DNA from: Roseicyclus mahoneyensis
Lineage (GTDB): Bacteria > Pseudomonadota > Alphaproteobacteria > Rhodobacterales > Rhodobacteraceae
Reading direction: 5' to 3'
DNA: 64,000 nt
NCBI RefSeq assembly: GCF_003148775.1
Contig: NZ_QGGW01000004.1
Location: 328,071-392,070 of the forward strand
In this document: positions 1 to 7,798 of the stretch, piece after piece
Numbering within the stretch: position 1 is the first letter of the stretch
Layout: each line of letters starts with the position of its first letter
The notes under the pieces: model-generated
Seen by the model: the letters and a program-made list of their open reading frames with translations, nothing else
Told to the model about the DNA's origin: nothing
Database searches by the model: none
Translations under genes and position numbers: made by a program

Positions 1-1313
1 CCGGGGCCTACCTCGGCGATGGTGTCGATGGCCAGATCAACCTCGGACGTGCCAAGGATCTGCGGCTCGAAATAGCGCTGGAACTGCTGCAAGACCTCGC
101 AATCCATCACGAATTTCTCAGGGGACGCGATCAGCCCGCCCTCCAGCCAGCCGGCCGCGTGATAGACCATGTTGGTGCCCGACTGGACGGCCGCCCAGAG
201 CGAATTCATCGTCTCCCACATCGCCTGAGCATCGGGCACATTGGCAGCACAGACGCCCGAGGACCTGAGCGGCAAGCGATAGAACCGCGCCATCTGTCCG
301 GTCATCTGGGTCGCGCGGATGTATTCGGGCGTGCCAAAGGCGGGCGCGCCGGATTTCATGTCGACATTGGAAGTGAAGGTGCCGATGGCCACCGGGCAAC
401 CCGGCGCGATCCATTGCAATAGCGCGATGGCCGCCAGCGCCTCGGCGACCGACAGCATGACCGCGCCCGACAGCGTGACCGGCGCCATCGCGCCCGCCAG
501 CGTGAAGGGGGTGACGACCACGGGTTGGCCCCGCCGCGCCAGCCGCATCGCGCCATCGAGCATCGGCCAGTCGTGTTTCAGCGGGCTGACCGAATTTATG
601 TTGGTGTACATCCGGGGCGTCGCGTCGAATTCGGCGTGGCTGAGACCACCCGCGATGCGCACCATCTCCATCACATCCTCAACCCGTTCGGGGCCCAGCG
701 AATAGGCGTGCACCACCTTGTCGGTCAGCGTGAGCTTGTCATACAGGCAATCGAGGTGGCGGACGCTGGCATGGACGTCGATGGGCTCAACGGGATAGCC
801 GCCCGCGAAATGCATGCAGTTGAAATATTGCGTCAGCTTGATGAACTCGCGGTAGGTTTCCATGTCGCCGGGGCGCTTGCCGCGCACCAGGTCCCAGGCG
901 TTGGGCGGCGAGGAGACGTTGCCAAAGACGATATGCCCCTCGCCGATGGTGATCTGGCGGGCAAGATTGCGGGGGGTCAACGTGAAGGAGGGTGGGGCCT
1001 TGGCCACCATCTCCTCGACGAACTGGCGGTCGAAGCGTGCGGTCTGCCCTTCGATCTTGCAGCCTGCGTCGCGCAGGTGGCCCAGCGCCTCGTCGTTGAG
1101 GAACTCGATCCCGATCTCGGAGAGCACCCGCATCGCGCCGTCATGGATGGCCTGCACGCCTTCGGGCGGCAGGGGTTCGGTGGGGCGATCGGTGTTGAGA
1201 GGCACCCGCCACGGCATCTGGTCGATGACCTCGTGACCGGCGCGGGCGGAATGGCCCGCCCGTCCACCGGTGCGGCGGCGGCGGGGGGCGGTGAGGTCGG
1301 CAGCGTCGGTCAT
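1..1313 (-). CDS. Trimethylamine methyltransferase (MttB) family protein, 3' end cut by the window
   Basis: From ATG at 1313 the frame stays open to the window edge, giving 437 residues without a C-terminus. The N-terminal stretch (MTDAADLTAPRRRRTGG) and internal blocks such as ILGTSEVDLAID and HAAGWLEGGL are typical of the MttB superfamily, corrinoid-dependent methyltransferases acting on quaternary amines. True MttB uses pyrrolysine encoded by an in-frame amber codon. No in-frame TAG is visible in this portion, so I infer a non-pyrrolysine member such as the glycine betaine methyltransferase-like proteins common in marine alphaproteobacteria. No strong Shine-Dalgarno is seen before the chosen ATG. 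The partner corrinoid protein is not in the window. Confidence 0.85.
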   Translation of the reverse strand, partial: MTDAADLTAPRRRRTGGRAGHSARAGHEVIDQMPWRVPLNTDRPTEPLPPEGVQAIHDGAMRVLSEIGIEFLNDEALGHLRDAGCKIEGQTARFDRQFVEEMVAKAPPSFTLTPRNLARQITIGEGHIVFGNVSSPPNAWDLVRGKRPGDMETYREFIKLTQYFNCMHFAGGYPVEPIDVHASVRHLDCLYDKLTLTDKVVHAYSLGPERVEDVMEMVRIAGGLSHAEFDATPRMYTNINSVSPLKHDWPMLDGAMRLARRGQPVVVTPFTLAGAMAPVTLSGAVMLSVAEALAAIALLQWIAPGCPVAIGTFTSNVDMKSGAPAFGTPEYIRATQMTGQMARFYRLPLRSSGVCAANVPDAQAMWETMNSLWAAVQSGTNMVYHAAGWLEGGLIASPEKFVMDCEVLQQFQRYFEPQILGTSEVDLAIDTIAEVGP

Positions 1314-1471
1314 GGGATGGGCCTTGTGGGGGGCGGCGGCGGACGGGTCCGTGCGCGCGGGTCGGGGTTCAACCTCCCCCATCGCCGGAGGCTCGGAATG
1401 CCCGTCTCCGACGCGAAAGGTCGCATTTCCGCGCCCTGGTCCCTCGACCCTGCCTGGCCAGCCCCGTCGCG

Positions 1472-2173
1472 TCAGTCGCGCGCGGCCAACCACGCGGGCA
1501 AGGCCCCTATGTCGGGCAGGACCGCATCGGCCAGCGGTGCGAGATCGTCATGACCCGCCATTCCGGTCAGCACCGCAACCGTGACCATGCCAGCCGCGCG
1601 GCCGGCCACAAGATCGTGATGGCTGTCGCCGATCATCACGCAAGTTGCCGGATCGAGATCCATGGCCACGGCGAAACCCGTGCACATGCCCGGAGCAGGT
1701 TTGGCGCCATGACCCGAATCATATCCGGCAATATAGTCGAATTTGTCAATTATTTCAGCAACTTCAAGGTGACGTCGCGCCGAGGATTCGGCGTCGTTCG
1801 TGGCCACTCCAAGCCGCAACCCGGCGTCGCGCAAACCGCCCAGCAAGGGCGCCAGAGGGGTGGCGGGAACCATCCGCGCATGGGCGGCCGCGCGCACAAG
1901 ATAGGCCTCGATCTCGACCGTCGACCAGTCGGGCAGCGCGGGCGCCAAGACGGTCGCCTGTTCCTTGACCGTGCCTGCGATCGACAGGGCACCGGGGTGG
2001 AATGCCTTGTTTTGATAGTCATATTCCAGACATTCGGCGATCAGGTCACGATGCCCCGGATCCCCCTTCGACAAGGTGTCGATCAGCTCGAGAACCCATG
2101 CCGACCAGCTTTGGTGGAAATCGAAAAGGGTGCCATCCTTGTCGAACAGCAGGCCCGCGGTCTGTGATGACAA
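1472..2173 (-). CDS. HAD-superfamily hydrolase (phosphoglycolate phosphatase-like)
   Basis: This is a haloacid-dehalogenase phosphatase of about 233 residues. Motif I is LLFDKDGTLFDF, motif II is the VATND block, motif III lies in GHGAKPAPG, and motif IV is VMIGDSHHDLVAG. The middle Lys of DKDGT is a known variant in this group. The frame is also open from a GTG at 2212. I prefer the TTG at 2173 because GGAG lies 8 nt upstream of it, while the GTG has no such site. The gene is transcribed away from the marR gene. The substrate is unknown: a small phosphate monoester is likely, and phosphoglycolate is only one possibility because a better gph candidate lies at 56195-56860. Confidence 0.85.
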   Translation of the reverse strand: MSSQTAGLLFDKDGTLFDFHQSWSAWVLELIDTLSKGDPGHRDLIAECLEYDYQNKAFHPGALSIAGTVKEQATVLAPALPDWSTVEIEAYLVRAAAHARMVPATPLAPLLGGLRDAGLRLGVATNDAESSARRHLEVAEIIDKFDYIAGYDSGHGAKPAPGMCTGFAVAMDLDPATCVMIGDSHHDLVAGRAAGMVTVAVLTGMAGHDDLAPLADAVLPDIGALPAWLAARD

Positions 2174-2268
2174 TTTCACAACTCCAGGTTGTTTTTGGCG
2201 GCAAAATTTCACCTGTCTTTCATAACGCGTGACAGGATGCGTGTGACGCTCTATAGCCCAATGCCAGC

Positions 2269-2712
2269 ATGGACGGCACCGGTAAAAAATACAGCCTGCA
2301 AGACAGTGTGGGCCATCAGATCACCCGCACGGCCCGGATACTGGAGCGGCGGGTCGAGGACGATTTGCGCCGCTTCGGCCTGACGCGGGTGGGCTGGTGC
2401 GTGCTGGTCGCGGTCGCCGAAGAGGGCAAGAAGAACCCCTCCGACATCGCCAATTTCGTCGGCATCGACCGGACCGCAACGTCCCGCGCGCTGCGGCAGC
2501 TGGAAACCGACGGCCTGATCATGCGCGAGATGGGCCGCGACGACCGGCGTACCACCGAGGTGCGCCTGACCGAGCTGGGACAGACGCAATTCGAGGCGGC
2601 CTTGCCGTTTTGCCGCGCTGCATCGGTCTATTTCCACCACAAGCTGACGCAGGCCGAGCTGGAAACGCTCAAGGCGCTCTTGGCCAAGCTGGCGGCGGAC
2701 GAACTGCCCTGA
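2269..2712 (+). CDS. MarR-family transcriptional regulator
   Basis: This 147-residue protein has the MarR layout: an N-terminal helix for dimerisation, then a winged helix-turn-helix at about residues 35-105 (NPSDIANFVGIDRTATSRAL) with the DRR wing (GRDDRRTTEVRLTELG), then a C-terminal dimerisation helix. MarR proteins are dimeric repressors or activators that often sense small aromatic ligands. The 50-100 bp between it and the divergent HAD gene probably hold its own operator. No convincing palindrome could be assigned there. Its regulon cannot be told from this sequence. Confidence 0.9.
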   Translation: MDGTGKKYSLQDSVGHQITRTARILERRVEDDLRRFGLTRVGWCVLVAVAEEGKKNPSDIANFVGIDRTATSRALRQLETDGLIMREMGRDDRRTTEVRLTELGQTQFEAALPFCRAASVYFHHKLTQAELETLKALLAKLAADELP

Positions 2713-2728
2713 GCTTTGCTTGGGCCGG

Positions 2729-3013
2729 TCAGGTCCAGTGCGGAAGATCCCCACCGGGCAGGGCAGCGCGGATCTGCAAGACCTCCTCGGGTCGGAAGCC
2801 GAGGGCTGCGGCGCAATCGACCACCCAAGCGTCATCCAGCATGAGAAAATCCATGACCGCGGCGAGGAAAACAGGCTCGGCCGCGCGGGCGCGCAAATCG
2901 GACTCGGTGGTGCCCGTCGCCCCGAGAAAGACCGGCAGAAGGCGTTCCTCCGCCGCGATCCAGCCCAGCACGCCAAGTGCGCGGGTTTCCGCCAAATCTT
3001 CATTCATCCCCAA
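2729..3013 (-). CDS. DUF3572 family protein
   Basis: This 94-residue protein matches the alphaproteobacterial DUF3572 family, including the LGWIAAEERLLPVFLGATG block and the FRPEEVLQIRAALPGGDLPHW end. It has no membrane segment or catalytic motif I recognise. It faces the marR gene (17 bp between ends) and is transcribed away from the diguanylate cyclase gene at 3125. In many alphaproteobacteria this family sits next to pleD/divK-type genes, as here. The function is unknown. Confidence 0.8.
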   Translation of the reverse strand: MGMNEDLAETRALGVLGWIAAEERLLPVFLGATGTTESDLRARAAEPVFLAAVMDFLMLDDAWVVDCAAALGFRPEEVLQIRAALPGGDLPHWT

Positions 3014-3124
3014 GAAGCACCCGCCGACTAAAGACTTTGTTAACCATTCAAGGCCAAAACCATTCTACAGTCCGTGGCACCCGGTGTCGACAACGGACAG
3101 GCGAGTAGTTGGCAAGAGGCGCGC

Positions 3125-4507
3125 ATGACAGGGCGAATTCTGGTTGTCGATGATGTGGCGACGAACCGCATTGTCATGAAGGTCAAGCTGGCAGCCGCCT
3201 GCTATGCCGTCGACCAGGCCGATTGCGGCACCGCCGCCCTGATCGCCGCACGCGCCAATCCCCCCGACCTGATCTTGCTCGACGTGGTGATGCCCGACAT
3301 GTCGGGCCTTGAGGTGTGTCGCAAGCTCAAGGCCGATCCGGAAACCGCCGACATCCCGGTGATCTTGATCACCGCGCTCGCCGACCGCGAGTCGAAGATG
3401 GCCGGGCTGGAGGCCGGGGCCGATGATTTCCTGACCAAGCCGGTGGACGAGGTGACGCTGCTGGCGCGTGTGCGCTCACTATTGCGGGCACGCGAGACCG
3501 CGCGCGAGCTCAAGCATCGGGGTGACCCCGCGCTGGGATTTGCCGAGGCCGCCGCCGGGTTCAGCGCCAAGGAAAAACCTGGCCGGATCGCCCTGATCGC
3601 GCCGGGACCCAAGGGGGCCGTGCTGTGGAAAACGGCGCTTGACGACAGGGTGGGGGGCGAGGTGTCGATCCTTCCGCGCGACGCGGCGCTCAGTTCCTTT
3701 GGCGTCGATGACGCGGACGCGCCCGATGTCTTCGTCATCGCCGCCGACCTCAGCCACCGCAACGAGGGGTTGCGCCTGCTGTCGGACCTGCGCTCGCGCC
3801 CCGCCACGCGCCATGCGGCAACGGTGATGATCCTGCCCGGCGGCGACAGCGAACGCGCCGCCATCGCGCTGGATCTGGGGGCGCATGACATATTGTACGA
3901 CCCGTTCGACCCGCAGGAACTGGCCATCCGCATCCGCGCCCAGCTTGGCCACAAAAGGCAGGCCGACCGGCTGCGCGCCTCGCTTCAGGTAGGGCTGGAG
4001 ATGGCGGTGACCGACAGCCTGACGGGGCTGCACAACCGCCGCTACGGCCTGTTCGAGCTTGACCGGATGCTGGCGCGCCAAGGACAGCGGGTCGGGGTCA
4101 TGCTGCTCGACATCGACCATTTCAAGCAGGTCAACGACACCCATGGCCATTCGGTTGGCGACAAGGTTTTGAACCTTGTCGCGCGACGGTTGCGCGCGCA
4201 GTTGCGTGGTGGCGACCTGCTGGCCCGTATCGGTGGCGAGGAATTCCTCGTGGCCTTGCCCGAGTGCGATCGCGCCACGGCGCTTGACTGCGCCGAACGG
4301 TTGCGCGCCGCGGTCGCGGATCAGCCCTTTGCCATCGGTGGGGGTGTCCCGCCCTTGTCTGTCACGCTGAGCGTCGGGATCGCGCTGGCGGGAACGGATA
4401 CGGATGAAACCGCCCAAAGCCTGATCGACCGGGCCGATGCCGCCCTTTACGGGGCCAAGGCACATGGCCGCGATCAGGTCACCCTCTCGACCCTTCCCGC
4501 CGCCTAG
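3125..4507 (+). CDS. pleD: PleD-type response regulator / diguanylate cyclase (REC-REC-GGDEF)
   Basis: The 460-residue protein has a canonical receiver domain at residues 4-120, with phosphoacceptor Asp53 in LILLDVVMPD and Lys105 in FLTKP. A second receiver-like domain at about 150-290 is degenerate. A GGDEF domain occupies about 300-455. The active-site loop reads GGEEF (370-374) and the allosteric RxxD I-site (RGGD, 361-364) is intact, so both c-di-GMP synthesis and product inhibition are expected. The ATG at 3125 is preferred because receiver homology begins right after it. An upstream in-frame ATG at 3074 would add 17 unlikely residues. The gene ends convergently, overlapping the 4504-5001 gene by 4 nt. 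Confidence 0.92.
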   Translation: MTGRILVVDDVATNRIVMKVKLAAACYAVDQADCGTAALIAARANPPDLILLDVVMPDMSGLEVCRKLKADPETADIPVILITALADRESKMAGLEAGADDFLTKPVDEVTLLARVRSLLRARETARELKHRGDPALGFAEAAAGFSAKEKPGRIALIAPGPKGAVLWKTALDDRVGGEVSILPRDAALSSFGVDDADAPDVFVIAADLSHRNEGLRLLSDLRSRPATRHAATVMILPGGDSERAAIALDLGAHDILYDPFDPQELAIRIRAQLGHKRQADRLRASLQVGLEMAVTDSLTGLHNRRYGLFELDRMLARQGQRVGVMLLDIDHFKQVNDTHGHSVGDKVLNLVARRLRAQLRGGDLLARIGGEEFLVALPECDRATALDCAERLRAAVADQPFAIGGGVPPLSVTLSVGIALAGTDTDETAQSLIDRADAALYGAKAHGRDQVTLSTLPAA

Positions 4508-5001
4508 CGGTCGCGCCCGCCCATCCGGCGCAACGCCCGGCTCAGACGCCCGGCCAGATCCGCCCGCTCCGCCGCGCTCATGGTCTCGACCTGATCGAGC
4601 AGCGCCGCATGGCCCAGACCCTGCAAACCCGCCGCCGCACTCCGCGACCCCTCCAGCGCCGCCTCGGCCGCCGCGCGGTCGAAAGGCTCGGCCACGATCG
4701 CGTCGCGCAACTGAACAAGGCTGCGCCCCAGCGCGCGCCGCTCGGCGCGCAGCGCGTCGCGGTCGATCCGGTCGGTGACGGCGGCGCGGTCCTCGCGCGA
4801 CAGGGCGATGGCGAAAGGTCCAAGGCCCAGCGTGCGCAGACGCGGATCATCCCCGCCCGACCGCCCCGGCCCCACTGCCAGCAGCGCACCGCCGACCAGC
4901 CCGAGGATCAACAGGTTCACCGCCAGCGACAGGCCCAGCGCGATCTTGACGCCGCGCCCCGGTGTGCGGGGCCGCCCCTGCCCTTCGGTCGGATCAGACA
5001 T
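4504..5001 (-). CDS. Periplasmic heavy-metal sensor / CpxP-like protein
   Basis: This 165-residue protein has one N-terminal membrane segment at about residues 20-42 (LSLAVNLLILGLVGGALLAV) followed by an Arg/Ala-rich helical periplasmic domain. The layout is that of the periplasmic heavy-metal sensor family, a relative of CpxP/ZraP. The repeated pattern RLSRALRRMGGRDR resembles the end of those helices. Its ATG overlaps the stop of the preceding anti-sigma candidate by 8 nt, so the three genes from 5945 to 4504 form one translationally coupled operon. A role in sensing metal or envelope stress for the ECF sigma factor is inferred from this position. Confidence 0.75.
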   Translation of the reverse strand: MSDPTEGQGRPRTPGRGVKIALGLSLAVNLLILGLVGGALLAVGPGRSGGDDPRLRTLGLGPFAIALSREDRAAVTDRIDRDALRAERRALGRSLVQLRDAIVAEPFDRAAAEAALEGSRSAAAGLQGLGHAALLDQVETMSAAERADLAGRLSRALRRMGGRDR

Positions 5002-5368
5002 CGCCAAACTCCTCCCATGCACCATCCCAAAGCGCGCCGATCTCGGGCATCGTGCCCGCGCCGCCAGACAGCGCCCAGATCTGCCCGCCCGACCATGCAT
5101 CCACAAGGTCGGGCGCGGCAAAGCCCATCGCCAGACCGGCGACGCCCGCCAGCGACACGCCCGAAACCGCCCGCCAGCCGCCCATGCCCGCGACCAGCCC
5201 CTGCACCCAGCCCGCGCGGCGCGGTGCCGGGGCTGCAGCCATCTGCTCGGCCTGCACGCGGGCGGCATCGGCCAGCACGCGCGCCACAAGGTCGTCGGGC
5301 GGGATCGTCCGACCCCGCGCCGCCGCCAAGGCCGCCTCCAGTGCGGCATCGTCACGCTCAATCGTCAT
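4994..5368 (-). CDS. Putative membrane-anchored anti-sigma factor
   Basis: The gene encodes 124 residues starting MTIERDDAALEAALAAARG. An acidic, helical N-terminus comes first, then one likely transmembrane stretch at about 75-100 (SGVSLAGVAGLAMGFAAPDL), then a short outer tail. It overlaps the end of the ECF sigma gene by 11 nt and the start of the next gene by 8 nt. Position, size and single membrane segment are what is expected of an anti-sigma factor. No zinc-binding HxxxCxxC motif is present, so this is not a ZAS-type protein. The assignment rests mainly on context. Confidence 0.6.
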   Translation of the reverse strand: MTIERDDAALEAALAAARGRTIPPDDLVARVLADAARVQAEQMAAAPAPRRAGWVQGLVAGMGGWRAVSGVSLAGVAGLAMGFAAPDLVDAWSGGQIWALSGGAGTMPEIGALWDGAWEEFGDV

Positions 5369-5945
5369 AGCCAAGGGCCTCCTTCCTGCCGGCAAGTGCT
5401 GCACCCAGCGCGCGCTTGCCCCGGGCGGTCAGGCTTTCCACGGCCTCCACCCCAATATCCAGTATCGCCGCGATCTCGGGGTTCGACAGCCCCTCGATAT
5501 GGCGCAGCACCACCGCCTGACGCTGCCGTTCGGGCAGGCTGGCGAGCGCGGCATCCAGCGCCGCAATCCGGTCGGCCTCCACCATCTGCGACACCACCCC
5601 CGGCGCGCCATCGGCAGCCAGATCGGGATCGTCGAGCGGGTCGGTCCGACCCCTGCGCCGCAGCCGGTCGACGCACAGGTTCGCCACCACGCGGTAGAGC
5701 CATGTCGCGGGTGCTGCCTCGCCGTCCTGCCGCCAATCGCGGGCCGCACGCCAGAGGCGCATCATCGCCTCTTGCGCCACATCCTCGGCCTCGGCGCGGT
5801 CGCCCAGAACCCGGGCGGCATGGCCGAGCGCGCGCGGCAAAAGCCGTTCGGTCAAGACGCGCGCCGCCCCCGGATCGCCATTGGCGAAGAGAACCATCAG
5901 CGCCCCATCGGAGAGCCGGGAATCCGCGGGCTGATGCTGCGACAT
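5358..5945 (-). CDS. ECF-family RNA polymerase sigma factor
   Basis: The 195-residue protein has sigma region 2 at about 20-95 (RAEAEDVAQEAMMRLWRAA, TWLYRVVANLCVDRLRRRG) and sigma region 4 at about 125-185 (SLPERQRQAVVLRHIEGLSN, then a helix-turn-helix IAAILDIGVEAVESLTARG). No region 1 or 3 is present, so it is an ECF type. It leads a coupled operon with a putative anti-sigma factor and a periplasmic sensor. The four-EF-hand gene lies 80 bp upstream on the same strand. Autoregulation is usual for such operons, but I could not define its promoter with confidence. Confidence 0.93.
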   Translation of the reverse strand: MSQHQPADSRLSDGALMVLFANGDPGAARVLTERLLPRALGHAARVLGDRAEAEDVAQEAMMRLWRAARDWRQDGEAAPATWLYRVVANLCVDRLRRRGRTDPLDDPDLAADGAPGVVSQMVEADRIAALDAALASLPERQRQAVVLRHIEGLSNPEIAAILDIGVEAVESLTARGKRALGAALAGRKEALGYDD

Positions 5946-6025
5946 GCCGTATGACTACCGTTCCCCTCGGGTCCGTGAAAGCAAGATGCGCGCCGAACAT
6001 CTCGCGCGCATCCCGGCGGCAGGTC

Positions 6026-6538
6026 TCAGCCGCGCCTGAAACCATGGCCGTGGCCATGGCCACGACGCTCGCCCCGGTCGCCCCGGCGCTCGCCCATGCG
6101 GTCGACCATCGCGTCGAACTCGGCCTGCGAGAGAACGCCATCGCCATCCGCATCCATCCGCTCGAACATCCGGGCCATGCGGGCGGTACGGCGGGCCTCG
6201 CGCATCTCCTCGATCTCGGCTGCGCTGAGCGCGCCGTCGCCATCGGCATCAGCCGCCTCGAGCAGACGGTCGACCCCGACCTCGGCCCGCGTCATGGCCT
6301 GCGCGAGCAGCTCGTCACGCGTCACCAGCCCGTCGCCATCGGCATCGGCCCGCGCGAAACGGCCCTCGCGGGCGGATTGCATTTCTTCCAGCGTCACCGC
6401 GCCATCGCCGTCCAGATCCATCTCGGAAAACAGCATCTCGGGGGCCATTCCGCGGCCCGGACCTTGCTGGGCCACCGCGGGGGCTGCGAGAGCCAGGGGG
6501 ATCATCGCGGCCAGAACGCCTGCCTTGAACATCGACAT
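6026..6538 (-). CDS. Secreted four-EF-hand calcium-binding protein
   Basis: The 170-residue product has a signal peptide (about residues 1-24, ending AVAQ) and four canonical EF-hand loops at about 41-52, 65-76, 97-108 and 129-140, each of the form DxDGDGxxxxxE. The C-terminus is rich in Arg, Gly and His (GHGHGHGF), a possible extra metal site. The ATG at 6538 is supported by AGGAGA about 6 nt upstream. Further upstream codons in the same frame lack protein character. It lies 80 bp before the ECF sigma gene on the same strand, so it may be co-transcribed with it or be one of its targets. Calcium binding is strongly predicted; its biological role is not known. Confidence 0.88.
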   Translation of the reverse strand: MSMFKAGVLAAMIPLALAAPAVAQQGPGRGMAPEMLFSEMDLDGDGAVTLEEMQSAREGRFARADADGDGLVTRDELLAQAMTRAEVGVDRLLEAADADGDGALSAAEIEEMREARRTARMARMFERMDADGDGVLSQAEFDAMVDRMGERRGDRGERRGHGHGHGFRRG

Positions 6539-6672
6539 GAGCACATCTCCTGTTGCTTGCTGTGTCTGACCTGTTCCACGCAGCCGCGCCCCGGTTCCGT
6601 CGCATCTATTTTCAGGGGGGCGCGGCGAGACGTCTCTGGACGCAGGGCGCGCGGCGGCGCATCTAGAGGCCC

Positions 6673-7074
6673 ATGACCCACGAAGATGCCAGCCTGCGCC
6701 CCGAGTTTCTGCCCGGCCCACCCGAACGGCCCACCGGCCCCGCCGTGTTGCGCGGGCTGCGCCGCCGCTGCCCCTGTTGCGGCGAGCCGGGTCTGTTCGA
6801 CGGATACCTCAAGCTGCAACCTGCCTGCACCGTCTGCGGCGAGGATCTGAGCCCCGCGCGCGCCGATGACGGGCCAGCCTATCTGTCGATCCTTTTGACG
6901 GCCAAGGTGATGGGAACCTTGCAGCTTTTCACCTACGAGATGTTCCAGCCGAGCCCTTGGGTGATGGCGGGCACGTTTTCGGTTGGCGTCATCGCCATGG
7001 CCCTTTACCTTCTGCCCCGGTTCAAGGGCATGATCGTGGGGATCCAGTGGGCGAAGCGGATGCACGGCTTCTAG
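6673..7074 (+). CDS. DUF983 membrane protein
   Basis: The 133-residue protein has the DUF983 zinc-ribbon-like cysteine pairs, CPCCG at residues 33-37 and CTVCG at about 52-56. Two hydrophobic segments follow (YLSILLTAKVMGTLQLF and VMAGTFSVGVIAMALYLLP). The family is widespread in alphaproteobacteria and its function is unknown. It is divergent from the EF-hand gene. The next gene starts on the last base of its TAG stop codon, so the two are translationally coupled. Confidence 0.85.
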   Translation: MTHEDASLRPEFLPGPPERPTGPAVLRGLRRRCPCCGEPGLFDGYLKLQPACTVCGEDLSPARADDGPAYLSILLTAKVMGTLQLFTYEMFQPSPWVMAGTFSVGVIAMALYLLPRFKGMIVGIQWAKRMHGF

Positions 7075-7742
7075 TGGACAAGACCGCCCTCCGGAACGCC
7101 GCCACGGTGATCGTGCTGCGCGACGCCACGACCCGCCCGCGGGTGCTGATGGGGCAGCGCGGCAAGGATGCGGCCTTCATGCCGTCGAAATTCGTCTTTC
7201 CGGGCGGGGCCGTGGATGCGGTCGATGCCGCCATCCCGCTGGCCACGCAGCCCGCGCCTGTCTGCGCTGCGGCGCTGGCGCGCGACAGCGATCTTGCCCC
7301 GGCCCTGCTGGTCGCAGCGGCCACGCGCGAGTTGTGGGAGGAAACCGGTCTCTTGATCGGCGCGCCGGATGTCCGCGCAGGCACGATGGACAAGCCGCAG
7401 GGCTGGCGCGGCTATCTTGGCACCGGCCATCTGCCCGACGGTACGGACCTGACCTTCTTGTTTCGCGCGATCACGCCGCCGGGTCGCCCGCGCCGCTTTG
7501 ATGCGCGGTTCTTTCTGGTCGAGGCCGGCGCGCTGAGGAACGACCCCGACGATTTCAGCCGTGCCGAGGAAGAACTGGGGCATCTGCACTGGGTGCCGCT
7601 GGACGAGGTGCGGGGCTATGACATGCCGTTCATCACCGAGGTGGTGTTGGCGGAATTGGCCGCCCGGCTGGACGGACGCGCCGCCCCCGGCGTGCCCTTC
7701 TTCGACAACCGGACCGACATCAGCCGCTTCTCGCGCCTATAG
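7074..7742 (+). CDS. Nudix hydrolase (NUDT19-like)
   Basis: The 222-residue protein begins with GTG at 7074, which shares its G with the stop of the DUF983 gene. The N-terminal beta strands (NAATVIVLRD) and the Nudix helix RELWEETG (residues 85-92) are clear. The usual G-x5-E spacing is broken: about 40 residues separate the FPGGAVD glycines from RELWEE. That insertion is typical of the NUDT19/NUDT7-like group, which acts on CoA esters or similar diphosphates. The C-terminus ends PFFDNRTDISRFSRL. The substrate is not determined here. Confidence 0.88.
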   Translation: MDKTALRNAATVIVLRDATTRPRVLMGQRGKDAAFMPSKFVFPGGAVDAVDAAIPLATQPAPVCAAALARDSDLAPALLVAAATRELWEETGLLIGAPDVRAGTMDKPQGWRGYLGTGHLPDGTDLTFLFRAITPPGRPRRFDARFFLVEAGALRNDPDDFSRAEEELGHLHWVPLDEVRGYDMPFITEVVLAELAARLDGRAAPGVPFFDNRTDISRFSRL

Positions 7743-7798
7743 GCCGCGCCGTCAGACGCAGCGCTGCTCTGCGACCTGCAAGACCGCCACCATTGCCT

